64,000 bases of DNA. Origin: JABMQW01 sp964439935 (GTDB taxonomy: Bacteria; Fidelibacterota; Marinisomatia; Marinisomatales; TCS56). Shown one piece after another: positions 52,695 to 61,886 of the stretch (within the stretch, counting starts at the first letter, position 1; the number at the start of each line of letters is the position of its first letter). The notes under the pieces are model-generated. The model searched no databases and was not told the origin of the DNA. It saw only the letters and a list, made by a program, of their open reading frames with translations. The stretch is taken from NCBI GenBank assembly GCA_964439935.1, contig CAYTPW010000008.1, positions 1-64,000 of the forward strand. The letters are read 5' to 3'. Both the position numbers and the translations under genes were made by a program.

Positions 52695-55137
52695 TCTGAC
52701 CTCTCAGATTAAGCCGATTAAGACGACCGATATTGATATGGTCTGCTATCACTGTGGGCTTGACTGCACAAATAAAGATATCACCGTCGATGAAAAAATG
52801 TTTTGCTGCGATGGCTGCAAAATGGTCTATGAAATATTAGAGGCCAACGATCTCGGCCAATACTACAATTTGAATCAGAAACCTGGTACAACACCGCCGG
52901 AAGCTGCTTTCGATAAGAAATTTGGCTTTTTAGATGATACACAGCTTGTGGAACAGATTCGCGATTTTTCCGACGGCAGATCAACCAGGGTAACTTTCAC
53001 GATTCCGTCGATTCACTGCAGTTCCTGCGTCTGGATTTTGGAAAGTCTTTATCGTCTCGATATGGGGATCACTCAAACCCGGACCAATTTTGTGAAAAAG
53101 CAGGTTTCCATCACCTATAATAATGCCGAAACCGATTTGCGGAAAATTGTGGAATTACTCACTTCCATAGGCTACGAACCGGAAATTAATCTAGAAACAG
53201 TATCTCAAAAAGTTGGTCAAAAATCCCGCCACAGTCTGTATCTAAAACTGGGTATCGCCGGATTTAGTCTGGGTAACAGCATGCTGCTGAGCTTACCGCA
53301 ATACCTGGCGACAGAGGGCAACTTAACACCGGAATATGCTCAGCTATTCGCCTGGTTGAACATCGCCCTGGCACTGCCGGTGTTCTTTTATTCGGCCCGC
53401 GATTATTTCATTTCTGCCTGGAGCGGTCTGCGTCACCGGGCGTTGAATATCGATGTACCAATAGCACTTGGAATCATCACCCTATTTCTACGCAGTCTGG
53501 TGGAAATACTTTTTCTGGATGGTCCCGGGTGGATGGATTCATTCATCGGATTTGTGTTTCTGTTGTTGCTGGGCAAACTGTTTCAAGAGAAAACCTACCA
53601 GACCCTGTCATTCGACCGGGATTTTAAATCTTATTTCCCATTAGCAGTCACGCGAATAAATAAGTCTGTGGAAGAATCGATACCGCTGGAACGCCTGCAA
53701 AAGGGTGACCGGATCATGATTCGCAATAATGAAATTATACCGGCCGACTCGATCCTGACCAATGGTGAAGGCTGGATTGATTACAGCTTCGTTACCGGTG
53801 AATCGGGGCCGGTTGCAAAAACCAACGGCGATAAATTATTTGCTGGTGGCAAGCAGATCGGGAGTGCCATTACTGTCAATGTGGTCAAAGAAGTGTCCCA
53901 GAGTTACCTGACCCGACTCTGGAATGATGATACCTTCACCAAACATCGTTCCACCAATTTGGATACGATTGCCAATACAGTAAGTAAGTATTTTACTTTT
54001 GGAGTGCTGATGGTGGCTTCAATGACGGGTGTGTATTGGTGGTTTAACGATCCGACATTGGCGATCAATGCTTTTACATCAGTCCTGATTATCGCCTGTC
54101 CCTGTGCTCTCGCCCTTTCGGTGCCGTTTACGCTCGGAAATACCCTGCGGATTTTTGGTCGTCGTGAATTTTATCTGAAAAATACTGCTGTGATCGAGAC
54201 ACTATCTAAAATTTCCACTATAATATTTGACAAAACCGGCACCCTAACCGATACCAGCCTTACAGGAATTGAATTTGTACCTACCGCTGGTATGCCCGAT
54301 TTATCCACCCAAGAAATCGAGCTGGTTAGATTGGTCGTTCGCAATTCAACGCATCCACTGAGTCGCCGGATTTATGAATCCTTGCCAGCCGATGGACCGT
54401 TTCTGGAACCAGATAAATACAAAGAGATTACCGGTAAAGGACTGGAAGCGCAAATCGGCGAACATACTATCCACTTAGGCTCACCCTATTTCATCAGTGG
54501 TGATTTGAATGATCCGAATTACTGGGGTACGGCGGTGGCTTTGTCAATAGATGACGAAAACCGGGGTTCTTTTTCCATACGTAGTGTATATCGTAATGGT
54601 GTGCGGCAATTGATCGCGAGTCTGAGAAATTACCGTCTCTGGGTATTATCCGGCGATAATGACAGCGAACGTAAGCGGCTGCAAAAATTCTTTACAAAAG
54701 CCGGTCAATTACTGTTCAACCAGTCTTCATTCGATAAACTTGACAAAGTCAGAGATTTACAAACAGCCGGTGAAAAGGTGCTGATGGTGGGCGATGGTCT
54801 GAATGACGCCGGTGCGTTGAAACAGAGTGCCGTGGGACTATCGATTTCCGAAGATATCAATACATTTTCACCAGCTTGTGATGGTATTTTGGGAGCCAGT
54901 CATTTTCATCACTTGGATGATTTTCTGCGATTCTCCAAAACCAGTATGACAATTATTAAAATCAGTTTCGGGATTTCATTTCTGTACAATTTGATCGGCC
55001 TGACCTTCGCTGTCCAGGGTGTGCTTTCACCATTGATTTCCGCCATCCTGATGCCCTTGAGTTCGATCAGTGTGGTGGTTTTCGCAACATTGTCCACAAA
55101 TCTGCTGGGACGTAAAATCGGGCACGTATTGGTTTAG
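52687..55137 (+). CDS. ccoI: Copper-type P1B ATPase CcoI/FixI
   Basis: The 816-residue P-type ATPase starts with a Cys-rich metal-binding segment (C20YHC23, C27, C40C41xxC44) of the FixI/CopA2 type, followed by an HMA domain with CSSC (111-114). Eight membrane helices include the metal-site ACPCALALS. It has the phosphorylation motif FDKTGTLTD, the STHPLSR nucleotide-binding HP motif and GDGLNDAGALKQS. CcoI loads copper for cbb3 oxidase assembly, and the downstream ccoS and ccoNO support this subtype rather than copper detoxification. Confidence 0.92.
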   Translation: MTDLTSQIKPIKTTDIDMVCYHCGLDCTNKDITVDEKMFCCDGCKMVYEILEANDLGQYYNLNQKPGTTPPEAAFDKKFGFLDDTQLVEQIRDFSDGRSTRVTFTIPSIHCSSCVWILESLYRLDMGITQTRTNFVKKQVSITYNNAETDLRKIVELLTSIGYEPEINLETVSQKVGQKSRHSLYLKLGIAGFSLGNSMLLSLPQYLATEGNLTPEYAQLFAWLNIALALPVFFYSARDYFISAWSGLRHRALNIDVPIALGIITLFLRSLVEILFLDGPGWMDSFIGFVFLLLLGKLFQEKTYQTLSFDRDFKSYFPLAVTRINKSVEESIPLERLQKGDRIMIRNNEIIPADSILTNGEGWIDYSFVTGESGPVAKTNGDKLFAGGKQIGSAITVNVVKEVSQSYLTRLWNDDTFTKHRSTNLDTIANTVSKYFTFGVLMVASMTGVYWWFNDPTLAINAFTSVLIIACPCALALSVPFTLGNTLRIFGRREFYLKNTAVIETLSKISTIIFDKTGTLTDTSLTGIEFVPTAGMPDLSTQEIELVRLVVRNSTHPLSRRIYESLPADGPFLEPDKYKEITGKGLEAQIGEHTIHLGSPYFISGDLNDPNYWGTAVALSIDDENRGSFSIRSVYRNGVRQLIASLRNYRLWVLSGDNDSERKRLQKFFTKAGQLLFNQSSFDKLDKVRDLQTAGEKVLMVGDGLNDAGALKQSAVGLSISEDINTFSPACDGILGASHFHHLDDFLRFSKTSMTIIKISFGISFLYNLIGLTFAVQGVLSPLISAILMPLSSISVVVFATLSTNLLGRKIGHVLV

Positions 55138-55225
55138 TATTATGGACATTGCGACCCTATTTTCAAAGGTAAAAACCAGATGATTTTTATGATAAAAGTT
55201 TTAAGTCACTAATGCAGGGGATTCC

Positions 55226-55390
55226 ATGAGCGTGCTGTCAATATTGATTGCTGCCAGTCTATTGGTAGCAATTGGATTCCTGATCGCTTTCATTTGGGCG
55301 GTTAAAAACGGTCAATTTGAGGATATGCATACGCCTGCAATGCGCATGTTGTTTCCCAGCCGACGTAAAAATACCAATAATTCGAGTTAG
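55226..55390 (+). CDS. ccoS: Cbb3 oxidase assembly protein CcoS
   Basis: This 54-residue single-pass protein (MSVLSILIAASLLVAIGFLI) continues with FIWAVKNGQFEDMHTPAMRM, the CcoS signature (FxWAVxxGQF(E/D)D...TPAxRxL). It is needed for copper or heme insertion in the cbb3 oxidase. It is 9 bp upstream of ccoNO and 88 bp after ccoI, with a GCAGGGG ribosome-binding site. Confidence 0.92.
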   Translation: MSVLSILIAASLLVAIGFLIAFIWAVKNGQFEDMHTPAMRMLFPSRRKNTNNSS

Positions 55391-55399
55391 AGGAATAAT

Positions 55400-57517
55400 A
55401 TGGCTCTTGAAAAATTCCGCTATGATAATCAAATCGTTCGCTATTTTAGCTATGCCACAATCGGCTGGGGAGTTGTAGCATTCGTTGTGGGCCTTACAAT
55501 TGCCCTGCAATTGATCAGTCCGTATTTCAATTTCAATATTCCCTGGCTGACCTTCAGCCGGTTGCGTCCCTTGCACACCAATGCGGCAATTTTTGCCTTT
55601 GTCGGCAACGGCATTTTCATGGGGGTTTATTATTCTCTCCAGCGCCTGCTGAAAGCCCGCATGTTCAGTGATTTACTCGGCCGCCTGCATTTCTGGGGCT
55701 GGCAATTGATCATTCTCTCCGCGGCCCTGACCTTGCCGTTCGGGAAGACCGTCGGTAAGGAATATGCCGAGCTGGAATGGCCCATCGATTTGCTGATTGC
55801 CGTAGTCTGGATGATTTTTGGGATAAACCTGATCGGCACGATTTTGAAGCGCCGCGAAAGACACATGTATGTGGCGATCTGGTTTTATATCGCCACCTTT
55901 TTCACAATCACGATCCTGCATGTGGTTAATTCGATTGAAATACCGGTGTCATTTTTTAAGAGCTATCCCGTATTTGCCGGAGTGCAGGATGCTCTGGTCC
56001 AGTGGTGGTATGGTCATAACGCTGTGGCTTTTTTCCTGACTACACCCTACCTGGGATTGATGTATTATTTTTTACCTAAAGCCGCCAATCGACCGGTCTA
56101 TTCTTATCGACTGTCAATTGTGCATTTCTGGTCTTTGATTTTTATTTACATCTGGGCTGGACCCCATCACCTGTTGTACACTGCTCTACCGGATTGGGCT
56201 CAATCACTTGGTACAGTATTTTCAATTATGCTGATCGCTCCTTCCTGGGGCGGTATGCTTAACGGTCTGCTGACTTTGCGGGGAGCCTGGGACCGGGTGC
56301 GACAGGATCCGATCCTGAAATTCATGGTAGTAGCGGTAACCGCCTACGGCATGGCCACTTTCGAAGGGCCGATGCTGGCGCTTAAAAATGTGAATGCACT
56401 GGCCCACTATACCGACTGGATCATTGCCCATGTCCATATCGGAGCCCTGGGTTGGAATGGCCTGCTAACTTTTGGAATTTTGTACTGGTTGGTACCGCGC
56501 CTGTTCAACACCAAGTTATACTCTGTGAAAATGGCTAACACCCATTTCTGGCTGAGCACCCTGGGCATCGTTTTTTACGCTATTCCGTTATATTGGGCTG
56601 CCATTACCCAGGGACTGATGTGGAAAGAATTCAATGCCGACGGTTTACTGCAGTATCCCAATTTTCTGGAAACGCTTTTGCAGATTCTACCCATGTACCA
56701 TATCCGGATAATCGGCGGCTTGCTCTACTTTACCGGGGCTGTTATCATGGTTGTCAACCTTTACAAAACTGCAAAGGCCGGTCAGTACGTGGACGAAGAG
56801 GAAGATGAAGCACCCGCTTTGATGCCGGAAAGTAAGTCAACCGGTCGTTTCTCTCACCAATTATTGGAAAGCCGTCCGATCCAGTTCATGATACTGGCCA
56901 CGGTTGCCGTAATCATCGGTGGTTTGGTGGAGATTGTTCCCATGTATCTCGTGAAAAGTAATATTCCCACGATTACCAGCGTAAAACCATATACACCGCT
57001 GGAGCTGCAGGGCCGTGATATATATGTAAGTGAAGGTTGTTATGTATGCCATTCACAGATGATTCGACCATTCCGTTCCGAGACCGAGCGCTATGGTGAG
57101 TATTCCAAGGCAGGAGAATTTGTATACGACCATCCTTTCCAATGGGGTTCGCGACGTACTGGCCCCGACCTGCATCGAATCGGCGGGAAATATCCAGATG
57201 CTTGGCACTATAATCATATGCTGGATCCCCAATCCACTTCACCTGGCTCGATCATGCCCGCTTATAAATGGTTAGCGGATAAATACATCGACCTGAATTC
57301 CACACCGGCCAAGATTCGTGCCATGCAGAAGCTGGGTGTTCCTTACCCGGATGACTATGATCGGATCGCCAATGATGACCTGGAAAAGCAGGCAGACCTG
57401 ATTACCGTCAACCTGGCCAATCAGGGTATCCCCGGGATCGACCGCAATAAGCAGATCGTGGCGCTATTAGCTTATCTGCAACGCCTGGGCACAGATATTA
57501 AAGCGGGAGGTCAATAA
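55400..57517 (+). CDS. ccoNO: Fused cbb3 cytochrome c oxidase subunits I and II (CcoNO)
   Basis: The 705-residue protein joins a CcoN catalytic subunit (about 1-480, 12 membrane helices, with PLHTNAAIFAFVGNGIF, WWYGHNAVAFFLTTPYLGL and HVHIGALGWNGLL supplying heme and copper histidines) to a CcoO domain (about 490-705). CcoO keeps one covalent heme site, C547YVC550H551, and SQMIRPFRSE, SRRTGPDLHRIGGKYPD and MPAYKWL. Fusion of ccoN with ccoO is known in Bacteroidota and relatives. It reduces O2 with high affinity. It is 9 bp after ccoS and 1 bp before ccoQ. Confidence 0.95.
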   Translation: MALEKFRYDNQIVRYFSYATIGWGVVAFVVGLTIALQLISPYFNFNIPWLTFSRLRPLHTNAAIFAFVGNGIFMGVYYSLQRLLKARMFSDLLGRLHFWGWQLIILSAALTLPFGKTVGKEYAELEWPIDLLIAVVWMIFGINLIGTILKRRERHMYVAIWFYIATFFTITILHVVNSIEIPVSFFKSYPVFAGVQDALVQWWYGHNAVAFFLTTPYLGLMYYFLPKAANRPVYSYRLSIVHFWSLIFIYIWAGPHHLLYTALPDWAQSLGTVFSIMLIAPSWGGMLNGLLTLRGAWDRVRQDPILKFMVVAVTAYGMATFEGPMLALKNVNALAHYTDWIIAHVHIGALGWNGLLTFGILYWLVPRLFNTKLYSVKMANTHFWLSTLGIVFYAIPLYWAAITQGLMWKEFNADGLLQYPNFLETLLQILPMYHIRIIGGLLYFTGAVIMVVNLYKTAKAGQYVDEEEDEAPALMPESKSTGRFSHQLLESRPIQFMILATVAVIIGGLVEIVPMYLVKSNIPTITSVKPYTPLELQGRDIYVSEGCYVCHSQMIRPFRSETERYGEYSKAGEFVYDHPFQWGSRRTGPDLHRIGGKYPDAWHYNHMLDPQSTSPGSIMPAYKWLADKYIDLNSTPAKIRAMQKLGVPYPDDYDRIANDDLEKQADLITVNLANQGIPGIDRNKQIVALLAYLQRLGTDIKAGGQ

Positions 57518-57518
57518 T

Positions 57519-57701
57519 ATGTTTCGAGCAATTTTTAGTGGAGCTGGTGAACTGGGAATCTATCCGGTCATATCAATGCTGATTTTTTTTACAATTTTTA
57601 CCGCTGTAATGTTTTGGATGTTTACCATTAAAGAATCCTATTTAAAGCACATGAGCAAATTGCCTTTAGAGACTACCAAAAAGCAGGAGGGCTTATTATG
57701 A
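57519..57701 (+). CDS. ccoQ: CcoQ-like small subunit of cbb3 oxidase
   Basis: The 60-residue protein has one membrane helix (IYPVISMLIFFTIFTAVMFW) followed by a short charged tail. Position between ccoNO and ccoP, with 1-bp spacing and a 4-bp overlap, identifies it as subunit IV (CcoQ), which stabilises the complex. The sequence itself is only weakly diagnostic. Confidence 0.8.
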   Translation: MFRAIFSGAGELGIYPVISMLIFFTIFTAVMFWMFTIKESYLKHMSKLPLETTKKQEGLL

Positions 57702-58477
57702 ATACAGGCCGGAAAGACCTGCAGCTTGATCATGACTATGACGGCATTAAAGAATTGGATAATGATCTACCACCCTGGTGGTTGTACCTGTTCTATATAT
57801 CGATCGCGTTTGCAGTGGTCTACATGCTTCATTTCCATGTGATCGATACCGGTCCATCCAGCATCACCGAATACATGAAAGAATTCAATCCCGATTATGT
57901 GGATGTGACTATAGCGGGGCATTCGATTGGCTATCAATCACCCTGGTACACCGGTGATACCGATATAACCCCTCAGTTGCTTAATAAATTCCGTCAGCAC
58001 ATTGGTGATGATGTGGCTTTTGATCAGTTGATTATGGCAGCTAAACAACGGGCCACCAAAGAGCAGTTGGATCTATTAATGGCTTCATTTCCCAGCGCTG
58101 AAATTATCCAACCGGTGATTGCTGCCAATGAGCCTTCTGAGCCAGCCCGGCCAACCGGTACAGTCGCACTAACTGACGATGCCAGTCTGGCGGTCGGTTC
58201 GCAATTATATAAGGCCAGCTGCGCAGTATGTCATGGGCGGCAGGGACAGGGCGGAATCGGGCCTAACATGACAGATTCTTATTGGATCCATGGTGGCAGC
58301 ATGGATGATATAGTCCACCTGATTAATGTGGGTGTTCCGGCAAAGGGTATGATCCCCTGGAACAAGACACTATCCCAAGCTAAAATCCATCAAGTGGCCA
58401 GTTTTATCTATTCCCTGGATGGTACTAATCCACCTGCCGCTAAAGCCCCGGAAGGGGAAATTTACGAGCGGGATTAA
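57698..58477 (+). CDS. ccoP: Cbb3 oxidase cytochrome c subunit III CcoP, mono-heme
   Basis: The 259-residue protein has the CcoP N-terminal signature (YDGIKELDNDLPPWWLYLFY), one membrane helix (about 26-46) and a periplasmic part with a single heme site, C175AVC178H179, and MIPWNKTLS as sixth-ligand region. Classical CcoP carries two hemes; only one CxxCH is present here, as also seen in some Bacteroidota. It passes electrons from a cytochrome c, probably one reduced by the Act complex, to CcoNO. The TAA stop is followed at once by an in-frame TGA. Confidence 0.92.
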   Translation: MNTGRKDLQLDHDYDGIKELDNDLPPWWLYLFYISIAFAVVYMLHFHVIDTGPSSITEYMKEFNPDYVDVTIAGHSIGYQSPWYTGDTDITPQLLNKFRQHIGDDVAFDQLIMAAKQRATKEQLDLLMASFPSAEIIQPVIAANEPSEPARPTGTVALTDDASLAVGSQLYKASCAVCHGRQGQGGIGPNMTDSYWIHGGSMDDIVHLINVGVPAKGMIPWNKTLSQAKIHQVASFIYSLDGTNPPAAKAPEGEIYERD

Positions 58478-58498
58478 TGATATAGTCGGGGGTCTGGG

Positions 58499-59923
58499 AT
58501 AACAACTCAAGACTACAACCAGACAATTACTGGTGATGAAGACGGCGGTAAATATCGGGATCATATCGCCACAGTCGATGATTCCGGGAAGCGGGTTTGG
58601 ATTTACCCCCAAAAACCCAGTGGACCGCTTTATAGTGCCCGCACGTTAGTAAGCCTGATACTTCTGGCCCTGTTCTTTGGTGGTCCTTTCATTACCTTCC
58701 ACGGCAGGCCAATCCTATTACTGAATTTCCTGGAGCGCAAATTTTATATTTTGGGCATCGTTTTCTGGCCTCAGGATTTTTACTTGTTCGGTCTTACCTT
58801 TATTACACTGGTAGTGTTCATTGTATTGTTTACCGTCGTTTTCGGTCGACTTTTTTGTGGTTGGGCCTGTCCTCAGACCATATTCATGGAAATGGTCTTC
58901 CGTAAAATCGAATACTGGATCGAAGGTAATGCCGCTGCTCAGCGCAAATTGAATGCCGAGCCGTGGTCTATCAGAAAGCTATTCAAAAAAAGTATGAAAC
59001 AGGGGATTTTCTATGCTATTTCATTTATTATCGGTAATACCTTTCTGGCTTACATCATTGGTACGGAGGCCCTGATCCGGATTATCTCTGAACCTGTGAA
59101 CGAGCATCTGGGTGGCTTTATGACGATGGTGATTTTCAGCTTCATATTTTTTGGTGTATTTGCCTGGTTCAGGGAGCAGGTTTGTGTGCTGGTTTGCCCT
59201 TATGGCAGGTTGCAAGGTGTGTTGCTGGACAACAATTCGGTAGTCGTCCATTACGATTTTATCCGTGGAGAACCCCGGGGTAAAGGCAACCATGCCACTC
59301 CAAATGGATTAGGTGATTGTATCGATTGTGACCAGTGTGTTAAGGTATGTCCAACCGGGATAGACATCCGCAACGGAACTCAGTTGGAATGTGTCAATTG
59401 CACAGCTTGCATTGATGCCTGTAATTCGATTATGACCAGAGTGAAAAAGCCCAAAGGATTGATTCGATATGCTTCTTACAATAGCATTAAAAATGGCGTC
59501 CAGCGATTGTTTTCACCCCGGATGGCCGGCTATTCGGTCGTTCTGACTATGTTGGTGATCCTGTTAACAGTCTTGCTGGTGATGCGCACACCAGTGGAAG
59601 CCACCATTTTACGCGTTCCTGGTGTCATGTATCAAGAGTTGCCTGATGGGATCCTGCGTAATCTATATAATATAAAAGTGGTTAATAAAACCTTTCAGCA
59701 AAAGTCGATCAATCTACGTTTGATCCAACCGGTTGGCGGATCAATAACGATGGTAAGTGAACTGGTTGTTGCCGAGGACGACCTGGAACAATCAGCATTT
59801 TTTGTTGATTTACCACAATCAATCATGACCACCACTAGCATACCGCTGGAACTCGAGGTCTGGTCTGAAAAAGAATTGCTGGAGACGATTAAAATGTCAT
59901 TTGTAGGTCCTGTGAGAAATTGA
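58499..59923 (+). CDS. ccoG: Cbb3 oxidase accessory ferredoxin CcoG, start codon anomalous
   Basis: The coding frame is homologous from about residue 19 (YRDHIATVDDSGKRVWIYPQ) through membrane helices, VVFGRLFCGWACPQTIFMEM, two 4Fe-4S motifs (CIDCDQCVKVCPTGIDI and CVNCTACIDAC) and a C-terminal periplasmic Ig-like domain. CcoG reduces copper for the oxidase. The frame contains no ATG, GTG or TTG from the upstream stop (58478) to TTG 58751, which would remove the first helix and the N terminus. ATA at 58499, 6 bp after a GGGGGTCTGGG tract, gives a normal 474-residue protein. A G-to-A change or single-base error in the sequence is an alternative. Confidence 0.85.
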   Translation: MTTQDYNQTITGDEDGGKYRDHIATVDDSGKRVWIYPQKPSGPLYSARTLVSLILLALFFGGPFITFHGRPILLLNFLERKFYILGIVFWPQDFYLFGLTFITLVVFIVLFTVVFGRLFCGWACPQTIFMEMVFRKIEYWIEGNAAAQRKLNAEPWSIRKLFKKSMKQGIFYAISFIIGNTFLAYIIGTEALIRIISEPVNEHLGGFMTMVIFSFIFFGVFAWFREQVCVLVCPYGRLQGVLLDNNSVVVHYDFIRGEPRGKGNHATPNGLGDCIDCDQCVKVCPTGIDIRNGTQLECVNCTACIDACNSIMTRVKKPKGLIRYASYNSIKNGVQRLFSPRMAGYSVVLTMLVILLTVLLVMRTPVEATILRVPGVMYQELPDGILRNLYNIKVVNKTFQQKSINLRLIQPVGGSITMVSELVVAEDDLEQSAFFVDLPQSIMTTTSIPLELEVWSEKELLETIKMSFVGPVRN

Positions 59924-60384
59924 TGTTAGAAAAACCAAACATATTCCTGCGTGGATTGGTGATTGTTATCAGTCTGTTCATTGTGCTTAATATCGCTTTT
60001 GTAGTTTATACCGGCACTCTGTCGATTGGACTCGTATCGGATAATTATTACGCTGATGAGATCGCATACCAGCAGCAGATTGACCGTATCCAGCGCACTA
60101 ATGCTTTGGAACCCTCGGTAACGGTGGAATTTAAACCGGCCAGCGGATTGGAGGTCAGCTTTCCAGCTTTCTTTGAGTCGGCAACGGTGGAAGGGACAAT
60201 TATATTATTCCGGCCTTCCGATAAGCGGTTAGACCGCAGGATCCCGATTAATTTAAATCGGGAAGGTGTTCAATTTATTTCAGGAATAAACCTGCCGGTG
60301 CCGGGATTATGGAAGATCAAAATCTTCTGGCAAGTCGAGGGTATTGAGTATTATTTGGAGGAGGAGTTGGTGGTTAATTTGTAG
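59923..60384 (+). CDS. ccoH: FixH/CcoH-family cbb3 oxidase assembly protein
   Basis: The protein of about 153 residues has one N-terminal membrane helix (GLVIVISLFIVLNIAFVVYT) and a periplasmic beta domain (SDNYYADEIAYQQQIDR, then VEFKPASG and GLWKIKIFWQVEGIEYYLEE), matching FixH (PF05751). It helps copper insertion with CcoI. ATG 59923 overlaps the ccoG TGA. It is the last gene of the oxidase cluster. Confidence 0.88.
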   Translation: MLEKPNIFLRGLVIVISLFIVLNIAFVVYTGTLSIGLVSDNYYADEIAYQQQIDRIQRTNALEPSVTVEFKPASGLEVSFPAFFESATVEGTIILFRPSDKRLDRRIPINLNREGVQFISGINLPVPGLWKIKIFWQVEGIEYYLEEELVVNL

Positions 60385-60698
60385 GAAAGTTTGTACTGTT
60401 AGGTATATTTCTTCCGCCCGCCATTTCGATTCCGATGAAATCGGGAGAGAAATCCACTTTAGTTTTGCAATGAAAATAGTTCATTCACCCATCGATAGTG
60501 TACGATATAAACAAAAGTAGATTCCACCCTGGGAAGGAAATTAAGACAAGTGCAAATCGTTAGTATTTCCGAATAAATTACTGTATGTACCAAGCTATTG
60601 TAGATTTCTCCACGTCCCGGATACGGGACGTGGAGAAATGACAAGGCCGTTAGTAAACCCAGTTTTCGCTCAATTCAGGCCGGCCAGAGATGCTTTGA
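60385..60698. other. Convergent intergenic region with inverted repeats
   Basis: This 314-bp gap separates ccoH and actF, which converge. No open frame looks coding. It contains a 7-bp hairpin (TTCCGAT-GAA-ATCGGGA, 60430-60446) and a perfect 16-bp stem-loop at 60604-60639. Both are suited to ending transcription from either side. Confidence 0.6.
60604..60639. terminator. Strong bidirectional stem-loop
   Basis: A perfect 16-bp inverted repeat (ATTTCTCCACGTCCCG and its complement) encloses the 4-nt loop GATA. It is symmetric for both strands and lies between convergent operons, so a two-way terminator is likely. No T-run follows on either strand; the AT-rich ends of the stem may serve instead. 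Confidence 0.6.
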
Positions 60699-61886
60699 TC
60701 AATGATTCACAAATTTAATCGATGCTTCAAGCCGTGGATCACCGGTTGGGACCAGCGGCTGCGTTGATAATTTCCGTATCAGCAGACTGATTAACACACC
60801 ACCGATGCCAACCAGAGTAGTAACATCCATCCATGACATACGTGGACCGTGGGGATGTAGACTGGGCATTATCAGCCAGTAGAGATCATCATAATGCATA
60901 ATTAATATAATTGTGGACATTATCTTTAAAATCGTCAGGTTACACTTGGCAGCCCGGAACAGTAAAACGAAAAATGGAATAATGAAGTGGAAGGCAATAA
61001 TGAATAATGTGAAATATCTCCAGTTACCTTCCCAGCGGTGGAGGTACCAGACTGTTTCTTCCGGTATGTTGGCGTACCAGATCAGGAAATACTGGGCACC
61101 GGCGATATAAGCCCAGAATACGACAAAAGTAAAAAGCAGCTTCCCGAGATCGTGGAAATGCTCTCCAGAGACGGCTCCGGAAAGAACATTCTGGTTCCGG
61201 AAATACTGTAACAGTAGCACCAGAAAAGCATTGACTGCTAAATAACTACCGGAAAAAATATAAACCCCGAACATGGTTGAATACCAGTGAGCATCAATTG
61301 ACATGACCCAGTCAAAACTGGCAAAGGTGAGGGTCAGGGCAAACAGGATCGTGCCGGGAGCACTGATTCGACGCATTTTATCAGCTATTGGTGTGCCGTC
61401 CGGTGACTGATCCTGTTGAAGAGAATTTTTGTATAGGGCACGTGATAAAACAAACCAAACTGTAAAATAGAAAATGGTTCGGATGATAAAAAACGGCAAG
61501 TTCAGATAGCCTGTTTTTTTGTGCAATATGGCGTCGTGTGCAACTGCTTCAACATCACTCCAGTGGAATAATTCATGCATTCCGAACAGGATTGGGATAA
61601 ACAGGATTGCCAGGGGTAGCAGCAGCATTCCCAGCACTTCAGCTATCCGTCGTAAAACGATACTCCAGACTGCCCCGGTAATATGTCCCAGAAGAGTGAA
61701 AAACAGGCCACCGATTGCTATCGTAAACCAGAAGACAAAAGCCGTTAGATAAGAATGAAAGAATTGTGCCGGATCAGTAACTATACCAATTGCGCTAATC
61801 AGTAAGGCGACTATTCCAATCAACAGAGTCCGCTTCTGAACAGTGCCTGAACCAATCAGTCGGTGTGATGGTGTATCGTACATCAT
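60699..61886 (-). CDS. actF: Alternative complex III, quinol-binding membrane subunit ActF
   Basis: The 395-residue polytopic protein has about ten membrane helices and conserved histidines (FGMHELFHWSD, then FASFDWVMSIDAHWYSTMFG). This matches the quinol:cytochrome c oxidoreductase quinone-binding subunit 2 (ActF). It is the last gene of the act operon here. Its ATGATG start overlaps the actE TGA. It works with ActC in quinol oxidation. Confidence 0.9.
   Translation of the reverse strand: MMYDTPSHRLIGSGTVQKRTLLIGIVALLISAIGIVTDPAQFFHSYLTAFVFWFTIAIGGLFFTLLGHITGAVWSIVLRRIAEVLGMLLLPLAILFIPILFGMHELFHWSDVEAVAHDAILHKKTGYLNLPFFIIRTIFYFTVWFVLSRALYKNSLQQDQSPDGTPIADKMRRISAPGTILFALTLTFASFDWVMSIDAHWYSTMFGVYIFSGSYLAVNAFLVLLLQYFRNQNVLSGAVSGEHFHDLGKLLFTFVVFWAYIAGAQYFLIWYANIPEETVWYLHRWEGNWRYFTLFIIAFHFIIPFFVLLFRAAKCNLTILKIMSTIILIMHYDDLYWLIMPSLHPHGPRMSWMDVTTLVGIGGVLISLLIRKLSTQPLVPTGDPRLEASIKFVNH

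Noticed and set aside
58751..59923. TTG 58751 as the start of ccoG
   Set aside because: It would cut off the first membrane helix and a strongly CcoG-like N terminus (GKRVWIYPQKPSG), which lies in the same frame upstream.
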